Source of the DNA: Promethearchaeota archaeon
GTDB lineage: Archaea; Asgardarchaeota; Lokiarchaeia; Sigynarchaeales; SOKP01
DNA length: 64,000 nucleotides
Assembly: GCA_014730295.1 (NCBI GenBank)
Contig: WJIN01000085.1
Span: forward strand, 1-64,000
Direction: 5' to 3'
Position numbers and translations under genes: made by a program. Positions 53,150 through 61,954 of this stretch are shown in pieces (the first letter of the stretch is position 1; each line of letters starts with the position of its first letter). The notes beneath the pieces were generated by a model. The model worked only from the letters and a program-made list of their open reading frames with translations. It did not search any database and was not told the origin of the DNA.

Positions 53150-54391
53150 ATGAAAGATATGACAAACCAAATAAAAATACCTTGGGCCGCATGGCGTGAT
53201 CCTGAGTTTCTGGAACTTACTTTTCCAGACTCATGGGAAGTAAAAGCGTGTAGGATGAATCAATGGGATGGTCCCGTTTTAAATAAAGATCAACTTAAAG
53301 AAGGGATTCTAAATCCTATCGGAACTCAAAGATTATCAGAATTAGCTAAAGACAAAGAGAATACGGTAATTGTGGTTGACGATATGACAAGAACAACTCC
53401 CGTTTCAATATTAATGCCCCATATTTTAGAAGAGCTTTCAAAAGGGGGCATAACCAAAGACCAAATAACCATTCTCCTAGCTTTAGGTGCTCATAAACCC
53501 ATGATGAAGCGTGATCAAATCCTAAAATTGGGTAAAGATGTGGTTGATACAATCCGTATTGAAAACCACCATCCTTACGAGAATTTAACAAACTTCGGAG
53601 AATCCAGTATTGGAACACCGATTGATGTGAATACCACATATTGCAACGCTGATTTAAAGATCTCAGTTGGTGGTGTTATTCCTCATCCCTTAGCTGGTTT
53701 TGGCGGAGGTGCAAAAATTGTGCTACCCGGAGTGTGTGGAATTCGTACGTTAGAAGCAAATCACTCGGCTGCGATGAGGGGTATTGGAGCGGGCATAGGA
53801 CGAATGACGGGTGTTCGGGAAGATATCGAAGAAATCGCGGATAAAGTAGGATTAGATTTTTCCATTAATCTCATCTTAACAGAGAAGGGAGAGATTTCGG
53901 GCATCACTGCAGGACATTTTAGAGAATCACACAGAAAAGCCATGGAGATGGCGACTGAAGCTTATAGCACTGAAGTTACATTGGATAATGATATTTGCTT
54001 TTTTAATCTCTTTCCCGAAGATTCGGAATTAAACCAATCGGTTAAAGGCTTTAACGGATTAATGACTGCTCCTAACAAAATGCTTAAACGCCGAGGCCAT
54101 ATCGTCTTGATGTCGTCCTCATATGAAGGAAAAGGGTATCATAGCCTCATAGCAGAAACTGGCGCAAAACTTTATAATAATTTAGGCGATAGTGTAATAT
54201 GGAAAGCGTTTGTGAAGAAAAGAAAGGTACTATTCTTTTCTCCAAATATCTCAGAGCCTGATTTATATCATTTTTTCCCGAAAGAAGTGAAGCTATTTAA
54301 TAACTGGGAGGATCTCATAAATGAATTGGATTCTGCCTACGAAGAGCCACCGAAAGCCGCAGTTTTTCCATGTAGCATCCAATTAACCTAA
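53150..54391 (+). CDS. larA: LarA-family nickel-pincer racemase (lactate racemase-like)
   Basis: The 413-residue protein has the LarA (DUF2088) blocks: VVVDDMTRTTPV, LALGAHKPM (His), NHHPYENL, and GGVIPHPLAGFGGGAKIVLPGVCG with the His and the Lys that hold the nickel-pincer cofactor, then ANHSA (His). LarA interconverts 2-hydroxy-acid enantiomers, and relatives act on other hydroxy acids. The exact substrate is open. Cofactor makers larB, larC and larE are not in the window. Confidence 0.88.
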   Translation: MKDMTNQIKIPWAAWRDPEFLELTFPDSWEVKACRMNQWDGPVLNKDQLKEGILNPIGTQRLSELAKDKENTVIVVDDMTRTTPVSILMPHILEELSKGGITKDQITILLALGAHKPMMKRDQILKLGKDVVDTIRIENHHPYENLTNFGESSIGTPIDVNTTYCNADLKISVGGVIPHPLAGFGGGAKIVLPGVCGIRTLEANHSAAMRGIGAGIGRMTGVREDIEEIADKVGLDFSINLILTEKGEISGITAGHFRESHRKAMEMATEAYSTEVTLDNDICFFNLFPEDSELNQSVKGFNGLMTAPNKMLKRRGHIVLMSSSYEGKGYHSLIAETGAKLYNNLGDSVIWKAFVKKRKVLFFSPNISEPDLYHFFPKEVKLFNNWEDLINELDSAYEEPPKAAVFPCSIQLT

Positions 54392-54619
54392 TTTTTTTAT
54401 TTATTGTATTTTAATCAATTAGTTGTAAGAAGAAAACTAAATAACAATTAAATAGCAAATTCATATCGACGATTTTAAAATTCGGTTTTTTGGGTATTCA
54501 TCGCCTCCCCTTAATAAATTATTAAAATTACTTTTTTATACCATTCTGACTCTTATTGAAATATCGAACTTCAATATTTCGAGATTTAATACACAATAAT
54601 ATAGTAGGTGTTTAAAAAT

Positions 54620-54997
54620 ATGGTAGATTATAATGAACTTTACCAAGAGGCCGACTGGAAAAAGGAAAAACATGTTCCCGTAATAGATATGGCTAAGAAA
54701 GGTGATGTAGTTACAATAAGACTCCATGTAGGAGAAGAGATTGGCCATCCAAATACCACGGAACATCATATAAGATGGATAAAAGCACTCTTTTTACCTG
54801 ATGGTGAAAAATATCCTTATGAAATAGGAAAGTGCGAATTTAATGCTCACGGAGAATCAGTAGAAGGACCCGACACATCCACCGTCTATTGTGACCCAGA
54901 AGCCACTCTCCGATTTAAAACGGAGAAACCAGGAACAATCATCGCATTTTCTTACTGTAATATACACGGTCTGTGGAGAAATGAAGAAAAATTGTGA
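54620..54997 (+). CDS. Superoxide reductase (neelaredoxin type)
   Basis: The 126-residue protein matches 1Fe superoxide reductases. The iron ligands and loop residues are visible: KEKHVPVI (Glu-Lys-His), IGHPNTTEHHIRWIK (two His), and YCNIHGLW (Cys and His). I chose ATG 54620 because the GTG at 54608 belongs to the GGTG ribosome site. It reduces superoxide to peroxide with electrons from rubredoxin. A desulforedoxin gene lies nearby on the other strand, so the two halves of a desulfoferrodoxin are encoded apart. Confidence 0.95.
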   Translation: MVDYNELYQEADWKKEKHVPVIDMAKKGDVVTIRLHVGEEIGHPNTTEHHIRWIKALFLPDGEKYPYEIGKCEFNAHGESVEGPDTSTVYCDPEATLRFKTEKPGTIIAFSYCNIHGLWRNEEKL

Positions 54998-55121
54998 TTA
55001 ATGCGATCTATTTCCTCAGGTTTCAAAAAATTTTTTATTTTTATTTTTATAAAACAATACTAAACCAGATAAGAAAATTAAGAAAAAAATAGAGAATCGG
55101 GACTCCAATCTCTAGGAAATA

Positions 55122-55241
55122 TCACTCCTCAACTAAAACCATATCTTCCCCGCAACACACGAGCGTACCAAATCCAGATTCAATTACTTTAACAACATTT
55201 CCACATTTTTTACATTTATATACTTCTCCTACTTCTGTCAC
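55122..55241 (-). CDS. Desulforedoxin (39 aa, GTG start)
   Basis: A GTG-to-TGA frame of 39 codons reads [20 protein letters not shown] and then [16 protein letters not shown]. The C-x2-C ... C-C ligand set is that of desulforedoxin and of the N-terminal iron domain of desulfoferrodoxin. A GGTGGTGA ribosome site precedes the GTG. It probably passes electrons to the superoxide reductase encoded 124 bases away on the opposite strand. Confidence 0.88.
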   Translation of the reverse strand: MTEVGEVYKCKKCGNVVKVIESGFGTLVCCGEDMVLVEE

Positions 55242-55379
55242 GATTTCACCACCAAGAAATTTTTAAATCTCGGTTACTTATCAACTAAAGCTTGACGTAA
55301 TTAAAGTCTAAGTTTTATATTTCAAAACCTTTCCCATAAAAAGCGCGATTATAAAAAGAAAAATTTATTTAAATTATAA

Positions 55380-55772
55380 TTAAAACCTATCCCACGCTTT
55401 ATGGACTGCCTTTCCAGTCATTTCTATTACAGATTGCATCTCATCGGCGGGCGCGAGTCCAACCTCCGGAGCAATTTTCATTATTGACACATGAGACACA
55501 ATCACTTTCCCTTCATCTTCATATACCACGAAACTACAAGGAAAAAGCAATCCTACGTTTTTCGAAACATCTAAGGCACCTTTTGCAAATTCAGGGGCGC
55601 ATGCTAAAATAATCGTATATCGAGAATAATCAACACCCAATTTTTTCTTAAAGATTTTGTCAATTTCTTTCGTTAACATATGACTAAAACCCTCTTCCTG
55701 AATTATCTTCTCCACTTTCTCTACTGCCTTATCAAAGTCCATATCCATCTCTTTTTTCAAAAAATCTACCAT
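55380..55772 (-). CDS. DUF302-family protein
   Basis: The 130-residue protein fits DUF302: FDKAVEKVEKIIQEEGFSHM, FKKKLGVDYSRYTIILACAPEFAKGALDV, LLFPCSFVVYEDEGKVIVS. The conserved Pro-Cys is present. Family members are small soluble or periplasmic proteins near thiol and redox genes; the biochemical role is not settled. It is second in an operon with the AhpD-like gene (24-base gap). Confidence 0.9.
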   Translation of the reverse strand: MVDFLKKEMDMDFDKAVEKVEKIIQEEGFSHMLTKEIDKIFKKKLGVDYSRYTIILACAPEFAKGALDVSKNVGLLFPCSFVVYEDEGKVIVSHVSIMKIAPEVGLAPADEMQSVIEMTGKAVHKAWDRF

Positions 55773-55796
55773 TATTCATATCACCTTACTATTACA

Positions 55797-56135
55797 TTAT
55801 TCTGCTAAATCCTTTATCGATTTCAATACATTAGCCGTAAACATCAAGCTGGGTCCCCCGCCCATCATACTAGCCACTAAACAAGCTTCAACAATCTCTT
55901 CCTTTGTAGCACCCTCTTCTAACGCGTTCTTTACATGGAGGGCAACACACCATTCGCACTGCTTGCTTACAGACAAGGCGACACCTATTATCTCTTTCAC
56001 TTTTTGTGATAAAGCACCATCTTCTTTTGATGCTCCCATAAATTTCTGAAAGCCCTCCATCGCGGCGGGATTGACTTTCCCAAAAGAGTTCATCGTATTT
56101 TGAATTTCTCGTAATAATTCTTTACTATTTCTCAT
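55797..56135 (-). CDS. AhpD-like carboxymuconolactone decarboxylase-family protein
   Basis: The 112-residue helical protein has the peroxidase-type active site KQCEWCVALHVKNALEEG (C-x2-C with His four residues on), characteristic of the AhpD/CMD family. It is likely to act in thiol-dependent peroxide removal rather than lactone decarboxylation. It begins a two-gene operon with DUF302 close to superoxide reductase and desulforedoxin. Confidence 0.92.
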   Translation of the reverse strand: MRNSKELLREIQNTMNSFGKVNPAAMEGFQKFMGASKEDGALSQKVKEIIGVALSVSKQCEWCVALHVKNALEEGATKEEIVEACLVASMMGGGPSLMFTANVLKSIKDLAE

Positions 56136-56426
56136 ACTTTTATTCGCTCTCTTATAAAATTTTAAATTAATCTTCTAATTGTTTGAATCTCTTTAATTCC
56201 TTTTTATTATAATCTAAAAAGATTTTACACTGGAGTATATGAACATCTTAATCTAAAAAAATAATATGTTTATGATTTATTAAGATACATTCTAATTCAT
56301 GCCATTCTCAAAGATAACAGATAAATAGGAGTAGAATTAATTCGTATATTTTTATTTTAAAAAAAGTAGATATTTAAGGTTCTGCGACTTATGATTCTAA
56401 ATAATTTATAGAGAGAGAAATTCAAG

Positions 56427-57587
56427 ATGAGAGAAACCACAAAAACAGCGTTTTTAGTAATTTTAATTATAATGGGAATCGGAGGAATACTATTGGTAAT
56501 CAATCTATTCGTTCCAAGTTATGCCTACTGTGATTACGATTATGCGAATGCCTTTCCAAACCTCACGTTCAGTCGACCCGTCGGGATTTATAGTCCTAAT
56601 GATGGTTCAAATAGACTTTTTATTTTAGAAAAAGGGGGTACCATCCAAATTATTGATAACAATGAATCAGCAACATCAAAGCATCTATTTCTTGATATCA
56701 GCGATCAAGTAAGCGATGATGGAGAACGAGGGTTATTGGGATTATCATTCCATCCGAATTTTACCAATAATAATTATACATATATATATTACACAAATAA
56801 TACGGGAGATTCCATTATTTCTCGATTCTCTTTAGAAGATGAGAATACTGCTAATAAATCCAGTGAATATCTTATCTTGAGCGTTGAGCAACCAGCTTCT
56901 AATCATAATGGCGGACAGATCGCCTTTGGACCTGATGGATATCTTTATATTGCACTCGGCGATGGGGGTGGGGGTGGCGATACCTATGGGAATGCTCAGA
57001 ATAGAGAGACTCTCTTAGGGTCTATATTACGTATAGATGTCGATTCGGGCGATCCATATACTATTCCCAGTGATAACCCATTTTTTGAAAATACTCAAGG
57101 ATATAAAGAAGAAATCTATGCTTATGGATTAAGAAATCCGTGGAGATTTAGCTTTGATAACGAGACAGAGTTATTATGGGCTGCAGATGTAGGACAAAAT
57201 GCATGGGAGGAGATAAATCTGATTGAAAATGGTGGAAACTATGGCTGGCCAATCCTCGAAGGGACACATTGCTATGAATTCTCAAGTTGCGATAAGAATG
57301 CGTACGACGCTCCTATTTACGAATATTCACATAGTTTTGGACAATCCATTACAGGAGGATATGTATATCGCGGAAACCAATTACCATGCTTAATCGGTAA
57401 ATATATCTATGGGGATTTTATAAACGGAAAAATATGGGCACTCGACTACAATCAAGGAACTGACGTTCAAAACGAAATTTTAAAGGATTTGCCTTATAAA
57501 ATCACTTCATTTGGTGAAGATGCCAACAAGGAGCTTTTAATATGTGCAATCGAAGGTAATATCTTCAAACTAGTGAGAATGATATAA
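56427..57587 (+). CDS. PQQ-type sugar dehydrogenase (GSDH/sorbosone dehydrogenase fold), membrane-anchored
   Basis: The 386-residue protein starts with a signal-anchor helix (about 8-28). The six-bladed propeller follows: NLTFSRPVGIYS, DISDQVSDDGERGLLGLSFHP, ASNHNGGQIAFGPDGYLYIALGDGG, YAYGLRNPWRFSFD, WAADVGQNAWEEIN, NYGWPILEG and SITGGYVYRG. These are the family's PQQ and calcium-binding regions (His, Arg and Asp). It would oxidise an aldose or related compound outside the membrane, or be a PQQ-independent relative. It is convergent with the sulfur-relay operon. Confidence 0.88.
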   Translation: MRETTKTAFLVILIIMGIGGILLVINLFVPSYAYCDYDYANAFPNLTFSRPVGIYSPNDGSNRLFILEKGGTIQIIDNNESATSKHLFLDISDQVSDDGERGLLGLSFHPNFTNNNYTYIYYTNNTGDSIISRFSLEDENTANKSSEYLILSVEQPASNHNGGQIAFGPDGYLYIALGDGGGGGDTYGNAQNRETLLGSILRIDVDSGDPYTIPSDNPFFENTQGYKEEIYAYGLRNPWRFSFDNETELLWAADVGQNAWEEINLIENGGNYGWPILEGTHCYEFSSCDKNAYDAPIYEYSHSFGQSITGGYVYRGNQLPCLIGKYIYGDFINGKIWALDYNQGTDVQNEILKDLPYKITSFGEDANKELLICAIEGNIFKLVRMI

Positions 57588-57644
57588 ATAATTCTCATAA
57601 ATGTGCTTTTTTTCATGAAAAAAACAGTAAGAAAATAAAAATTT

Positions 57645-58433
57645 TTATAGTAATATTACAGCATCAACAAAGAGTTCATAATTTTCGTCTTCATCGAGGT
57701 CGTGTATTATTACTTTCTCAACATCATTCGTTCCTTGAATCTCTATTAGTTTCGATTCTCTCAGGATTTTTACATCTGAGAATTTCAGCCGCTTTCTTAG
57801 TTCCTCTCCACCAGGTATCCCGTCTTTATTTGTCACCAAGATTACTCTTCCAGTATAATCTGTCAATTCTATTGCCAATTCCAACGATTTTTCTCCTGTA
57901 TCAACTATTAAGGTACGTTTATCTCTTAAATCTTCTAAATTTGGAACGTCTTTGTGCACACCTTTATCCAAAAACTCTTCTAAACCGAGTATTACATCCA
58001 AATCTATCGGTTTACAAGATCCTTGAACTTCTACCTCGGGCTCGGTGCCTTCTCTATAGTTATTAATAGCTGCTTTTAATGCATCCGCTGCCAAATTCGA
58101 GCAATGCATCTTAATCGGTGGTAAACCGTCCAGCTCATCCGCTACGTCATCTCTTGTAATTTTATATGCATCATCAAGTCTCATGCCCATTGCCATTTCC
58201 GTGACCATTGAGGAGGTCGCGACAGCAGAGCCGCACCCAAAGGTTCTGAACTTTATATCCTCAATAATTTCTTGCTGCTCATCATTCTCTGTTACCTTAA
58301 TAAAGATTTCCATTAGATCTCCGCAAACTGGATTTCCTACTTTGCCATATCCATCAGGGTTTTCGATCACACCCACATTACGCGGATTTCTAAAATGGTC
58401 CATCACCTTTTTTGTATATTGTGTAGATTTCAT
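57645..58433 (-). CDS. IscU-type Fe-S scaffold fused to a thioredoxin-reductase-like domain
   Basis: Residues 1-130 are IscU with all three cluster cysteines: VGNPVCGD, TFGCGSA and MHCSNLA. The next 130 residues look like the NADPH-binding half of thioredoxin reductase: TLIVDTGEKSLELAIELTDYTGRVILVTN then ILRESKLIEIQGTNDVEKV and a DLDEDENYELFVDAVIL end. The Gly-rich NADPH motif is degenerate and the FAD domain and CxxC are missing. So it is probably a structural or ligand-binding addition, not a reductase. The gene starts one base after the desulfurase stop, in one operon. Confidence 0.85.
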   Translation of the reverse strand: MKSTQYTKKVMDHFRNPRNVGVIENPDGYGKVGNPVCGDLMEIFIKVTENDEQQEIIEDIKFRTFGCGSAVATSSMVTEMAMGMRLDDAYKITRDDVADELDGLPPIKMHCSNLAADALKAAINNYREGTEPEVEVQGSCKPIDLDVILGLEEFLDKGVHKDVPNLEDLRDKRTLIVDTGEKSLELAIELTDYTGRVILVTNKDGIPGGEELRKRLKFSDVKILRESKLIEIQGTNDVEKVIIHDLDEDENYELFVDAVILL

Positions 58434-58434
58434 A

Positions 58435-59631
58435 TTAGTATTTCACCTCATTATATTTTTTTAACAATTCCGGAGGAGTGAGCGGAGATAATTTCCTCAA
58501 CCTTTCTATGACTTGAGGTAATACCTCAATTAGGTGGTCGATCTCCTCCTCTTTTGTAAATCTTCCCAGGGTTAAAAGTAAACTCCCATGTGCCTCTTCA
58601 TGGAGTAAACCGCATGAGATCAGAGTATGTGAAGGTTCCAATGTCTTTGAGGTACATGCTGAGCCCGTTGCCGCTGCGATTTTGTGTTCCTTCAGATCTA
58701 AAATTAAGGATTCACCTTCAATATAATCAAATCGAAAATGAGCATTATGAGCCAATCTCTTAGTGGGATGACCATTTAGATATGATTTCGGAATACCTTC
58801 TAATATTTCTCTTATTAGGGTATCTCTGTAGTTTGATAATCGTTTTGTCTCAGATTCCATCTCTTTTTTCATAATTTGGGCGGCTTTTGCAAATCCAACG
58901 ATTCCGTGTAAATTATGGGAACCCGACCGCATCCCAGATTCTTGCCCCCCCCCGATGAGTATCGGATTGATTCGCAATCCTTTTCGAAGGTATAACGCTG
59001 CCACTCCTTTTGGACCATATATATCATTTGAAGAAAAAGTAACTAAGTCAAAAGGTACTTTCTCAACATCAATAGGTAGCACAGCCTCGCTCGCAACCGC
59101 ATCAGTATGGAATAAAATCCCATTTTCCTTGGTGATAGTACTTATCTCTTCAAAAGGTTGAATTGATCCTATCTCGTTGCTCGCACTAGAAATCGAGATA
59201 AGGATCGTCTTTTCATTAATTAGATTTTTCAACTTTTCAAGCCGAATGATCCCGTACTGATCAACAGGGACCTTACTTACTTGAAAACCTTCTCGCTCAA
59301 GATATTTGACAATATTCCTTATCGATATATGTTCAATTTCAGAAATAATAACATGATTTCCCTTGTTTTTATATCTCATCGCAGTGCCGATAAGTGCTAA
59401 GTTATTGGATTCAGTCGCACTGGATGTGAAGATTACTTTTGAATCCTCTGAGGCATTAATGAAATCCTTAATCGTATTCCGAGCAGTTTCAAGCGTATCG
59501 GTAGCCTCATCACCGATATTATGCAGAGATGCGGGGTTGCCGAACTTATCTGTATAATAAGGCATCATCTCCTCCACAACTCTGGGATCAACTGGCTTTG
59601 CAGATTGATAATCTAAATAAATATTCTCCAT
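58435..59631 (-). CDS. Cysteine desulfurase (NifS/IscS class) lacking the PLP lysine
   Basis: The 398-residue protein follows NifS/IscS closely: YLDYQSAKPVD, SGATES-like SSATESNNLA, FHTDAVASE, YGPKGVAALYL, GGGQESGMRSGSHN, GSACTSKTLEPSH (active-site Cys loop) and LGRFTKEEEID. The motif SGHKIYGPKG, whose Lys forms the PLP Schiff base, reads SSNDIYGPKG here, with Asp203 for Lys. I recall the same change in an Archaeoglobus IscS. So the protein may bind PLP only weakly, need help from other residues, or serve mainly as a persulfide platform. It stands between the DsrE-like and IscU genes in one operon. Confidence 0.88.
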   Translation of the reverse strand: MENIYLDYQSAKPVDPRVVEEMMPYYTDKFGNPASLHNIGDEATDTLETARNTIKDFINASEDSKVIFTSSATESNNLALIGTAMRYKNKGNHVIISEIEHISIRNIVKYLEREGFQVSKVPVDQYGIIRLEKLKNLINEKTILISISSASNEIGSIQPFEEISTITKENGILFHTDAVASEAVLPIDVEKVPFDLVTFSSNDIYGPKGVAALYLRKGLRINPILIGGGQESGMRSGSHNLHGIVGFAKAAQIMKKEMESETKRLSNYRDTLIREILEGIPKSYLNGHPTKRLAHNAHFRFDYIEGESLILDLKEHKIAAATGSACTSKTLEPSHTLISCGLLHEEAHGSLLLTLGRFTKEEEIDHLIEVLPQVIERLRKLSPLTPPELLKKYNEVKY

Positions 59632-59673
59632 TTTATACGCCTCGTATTATTAATTTTGATTTGTATTGATGCC

Positions 59674-60033
59674 TTAGAACCACATCGTTCCATCGGCCTC
59701 TAACACCAAATCATTAAGCGTTGCAGCTCCCACGATCTTCACACCGGGAATTAACTCTACACTTTCCCAGCCCAGCATACGTTTAGATGCCTCGCACACT
59801 AATATCTCCACCCCTGATTCTAAGGTTTTATCTATCATCTCTCTGACACTGGGGAAATTACCAAGTTTAATTTTCTTTGCTGCTCCAGGGCGTAAAATTT
59901 TTAAACCCGTTCCCAGATAATACACTTTTGCGTTAATATCCATAGCCTTGGCGGTTTGGGCCAACACTAATGGGGAATATTGTTTTTCTGGGGCATCTGT
60001 GGTTTGTACATATAATAATTCTTTCTTTTCCAT
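59674..60033 (-). CDS. DsrE/DsrF-like sulfur-transfer protein
   Basis: From ATG 60033 (GGAGGT ribosome site eight bases upstream) the protein is 119 residues; a longer frame upstream overlaps the TusA gene and is not used. It has the DsrE fold: LLYVQTTDAPEKQYSPL, AKVYYLGTGLKIL, VEILVCEASKRMLGW, GVKIVGAATLNDLVLEAD. The single Cys in LVCEASKR lies where DsrE carries its persulfide-binding Cys. It probably relays sulfur between TusA and the desulfurase in this operon. Confidence 0.85.
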   Translation of the reverse strand: MEKKELLYVQTTDAPEKQYSPLVLAQTAKAMDINAKVYYLGTGLKILRPGAAKKIKLGNFPSVREMIDKTLESGVEILVCEASKRMLGWESVELIPGVKIVGAATLNDLVLEADGTMWF

Positions 60034-60046
60034 TTTTTTAACCTCC

Positions 60047-60301
60047 TTATTTTCTTTTTCTAAAATAAAATATAAGATCGTTCTCTTCCTTACTAAAATC
60101 GATAATCTCGGTATCGGTTCTTTTTGCCCACCGTTTAAAATCCTCCTCTGCGGCGGGATCATCCGCCATCACTTTAAAGCATTGCCCGATCTCTAACTCT
60201 TCGGAAACATTTCGGACTTCAAACAACGGTTCGGGACAAAATAACCCTCGTGTGTCCAATTCCACATCAAAAGTCGGTTCTTCAGGTTTTTCTTTACTCA
60301 T
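60047..60301 (-). CDS. TusA-like sulfur carrier protein, copy 1
   Basis: The 84-residue protein has the TusA/SirA fold with the persulfide-carrying motif LDTRGLFCPEPLFEV (Cys-Pro-x-Pro) and a later IGQCFKVMADDPAAEEDF. It is first in the operon TusA, DsrE-like, desulfurase, IscU, as in sulfur-relay systems. A GGAGGT ribosome site lies before the ATG. A close paralogue is at 60.6 kb. Confidence 0.92.
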   Translation of the reverse strand: MSKEKPEEPTFDVELDTRGLFCPEPLFEVRNVSEELEIGQCFKVMADDPAAEEDFKRWAKRTDTEIIDFSKEENDLIFYFRKRK

Positions 60302-60628
60302 TGTATAAACCTCCTTACTATTGGTTCGCTGATATTATAATAGTTGAGTGAAATCAAAAATATACTTATTATAAATTCAATGAATCTGATCATTTCACTA
60401 GCAATTTATAAAGTGATTCTTACAAATAGCTTATAATTCATAAACCATCTATAAAGATTTCCAAGAATATAGAGAAAAACCCTGAGAATGTGAACTGTAC
60501 CATATTTTGCATACTATTGGTTGTTTAGATGTGAAGAATCTCCCTAAAGAGAACCAAATAAGAAAAAGAAATATCTCGTTTTTAGTTCCCAGTGATACTA
60601 ATAAAAATAAAGGATATACGAGCCGATT
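60302..60628. other. Spacer between two TusA genes, no gene seen
   Basis: 327 AT-rich bases with TATA-like sequences on the minus strand (e.g. complement of ttattataaattc near 60370, about 70 bases before the TusA ATG). No coding frame is convincing. It probably carries the promoter of the sulfur-relay operon. Confidence 0.4.
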
Positions 60629-60883
60629 TTACTTGTTTTTTCGAAAGTAGAATACTAACTCGCTATCTCCTTGGTTAAAGTCAACGATTTCAGTACCTGT
60701 CTCTTGTGCCCATTCTCGAAACTCATCCTCAGCGGCTGGATCGTCTGTCATCACTTTGAAACATTGTCCGATTTCCAAATCCGCTGATTCATCTTTAACC
60801 TTAAGTAAAGGTTCGGGACAAAATAATCCGCGGGTGTCGACCTCAACATCGAATCGCTCTTTTTCAGATGGGATAATATTCAT
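60629..60883 (-). CDS. TusA-like sulfur carrier protein, copy 2
   Basis: From ATG 60883 (GGAGGG ribosome site) the protein is 84 residues and is a near copy of the TusA at 60.0 kb: VDTRGLFCPEPLLKV, then IGQCFKVMTDDPAAEDEF. The CPEP sulfur-carrying motif is intact. It is encoded separately, about 330 bases upstream of the relay operon, so it may feed sulfur or selenium to another acceptor. The longer upstream frame is not used. Confidence 0.92.
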   Translation of the reverse strand: MNIIPSEKERFDVEVDTRGLFCPEPLLKVKDESADLEIGQCFKVMTDDPAAEDEFREWAQETGTEIVDFNQGDSELVFYFRKNK

Positions 60884-61090
60884 GATTCTTCCCTCCATTC
60901 CAAATTTATTTTGAATTCTATTACTAGTATCTAATTTGGAAATGAAAAATATATGCATTATAAAATAAGTAATTAATATGCGAAACCCACACGCGAATTA
61001 AGTAATATGGACTTCTCGATTATAAATTATAACCTCAGACTAATGATACTGAATGAAAATGAAAAAAGGAAAAATAAAGTATAGGAAAGT

Positions 61091-61732
61091 TTAGTTTTCA
61101 GCTAACGCTTTAATATGTTTAACCCCTTCGACCGCATCCTCTGCGAAATCATCCGCTCCAAGTTCTTTAGCAAGATCCTCATTAAGCGGAGCTCCCCCAA
61201 CGATTAATTTCACCTGGTCTCGCAATCCCGCATCTTTTAGTGCCTGGTCTACTACTTTGATTTGTTCTACGGTCATCGTAAGAAGTGAGCTCAATGCAAC
61301 AATACTAGCACCCGTTTCTTTAACTTTCTCAACAATCTTGTTCTCATCCACATCCATCCCTAAATCGTGAATCTCAAACCCAGAACTTAAAAGCAAAGAA
61401 CCTAAGATGTTTTTTCCGATGTCGTGGTTATCACCCTTCACGGTTGCGATGATAATATTCGTCTTCTCTTGGGATTGGTCCGCCTTTGCCAATGCGGGTT
61501 GGAGCACCTCAAATGCCTCTTTCATCGTCTCTCCTGCGAGAACTAACTCGGTTAGGTAATATTCTTTTTCTTCATAGCGTCTTCCCACCTCGTCCATGCC
61601 TTTGGTTAATGCGTTAAGCACCTCAAAGGGATCTTTATCCTCACCTAATGCTTCTCTGACTGCGTCCTTGATATCGTCGACTTCAAGCTCTATTATTAAT
61701 TCAGTTAATTTTTCAAATTCCATATATAACAC
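61091..61732 (-). CDS. Corrinoid methyl-carrier protein, second copy
   Basis: The 213-residue protein has the MtbC/MttC layout: helical cap (about 1-90), B12 domain with GDNHDIGKN (D-x-H-x-x-G), SSLLTMT and VGGAPLNED. It has the same role as the protein at 6.7 kb, carrying methyl on cobalt, but no methyltransferase is next to it. ATG 61723 is three codons inside the GTG frame and more likely the start. It lies upstream of the TusA genes in the same direction. Confidence 0.92.
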   Translation of the reverse strand: MLYMEFEKLTELIIELEVDDIKDAVREALGEDKDPFEVLNALTKGMDEVGRRYEEKEYYLTELVLAGETMKEAFEVLQPALAKADQSQEKTNIIIATVKGDNHDIGKNILGSLLLSSGFEIHDLGMDVDENKIVEKVKETGASIVALSSLLTMTVEQIKVVDQALKDAGLRDQVKLIVGGAPLNEDLAKELGADDFAEDAVEGVKHIKALAEN

Positions 61733-61954
61733 AACTCTTCTTTATTATAAATTATTTTCAACTAAATTAGTATTAAACTTTATTATATCTAAATTTTCGC
61801 AAAATCTTCTCTGATAAGTAGGTGCTTATTGAAGTTATAGGTTGCGATCATAATGTTCTCAGATATTTACATCTATCAAATTCTTTTTCTCCCTTATTGG
61901 GCTAATTCAAATGATTTATCAATACACAGGGGGGAAATAACCAAATCGTCTATA

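Noticed and set aside
52995..53192. Minus-strand frame of 65 codons before larA
   Set aside because: It overlaps the larA start on the other strand, has no ribosome site and a composition typical of AT-rich non-coding DNA.
59674..60162. Longer form of the DsrE-like protein with 43 extra N-terminal residues
   Set aside because: The extension is the out-of-frame shadow of the TusA gene; a GGAGGT site marks ATG 60033 as the start.
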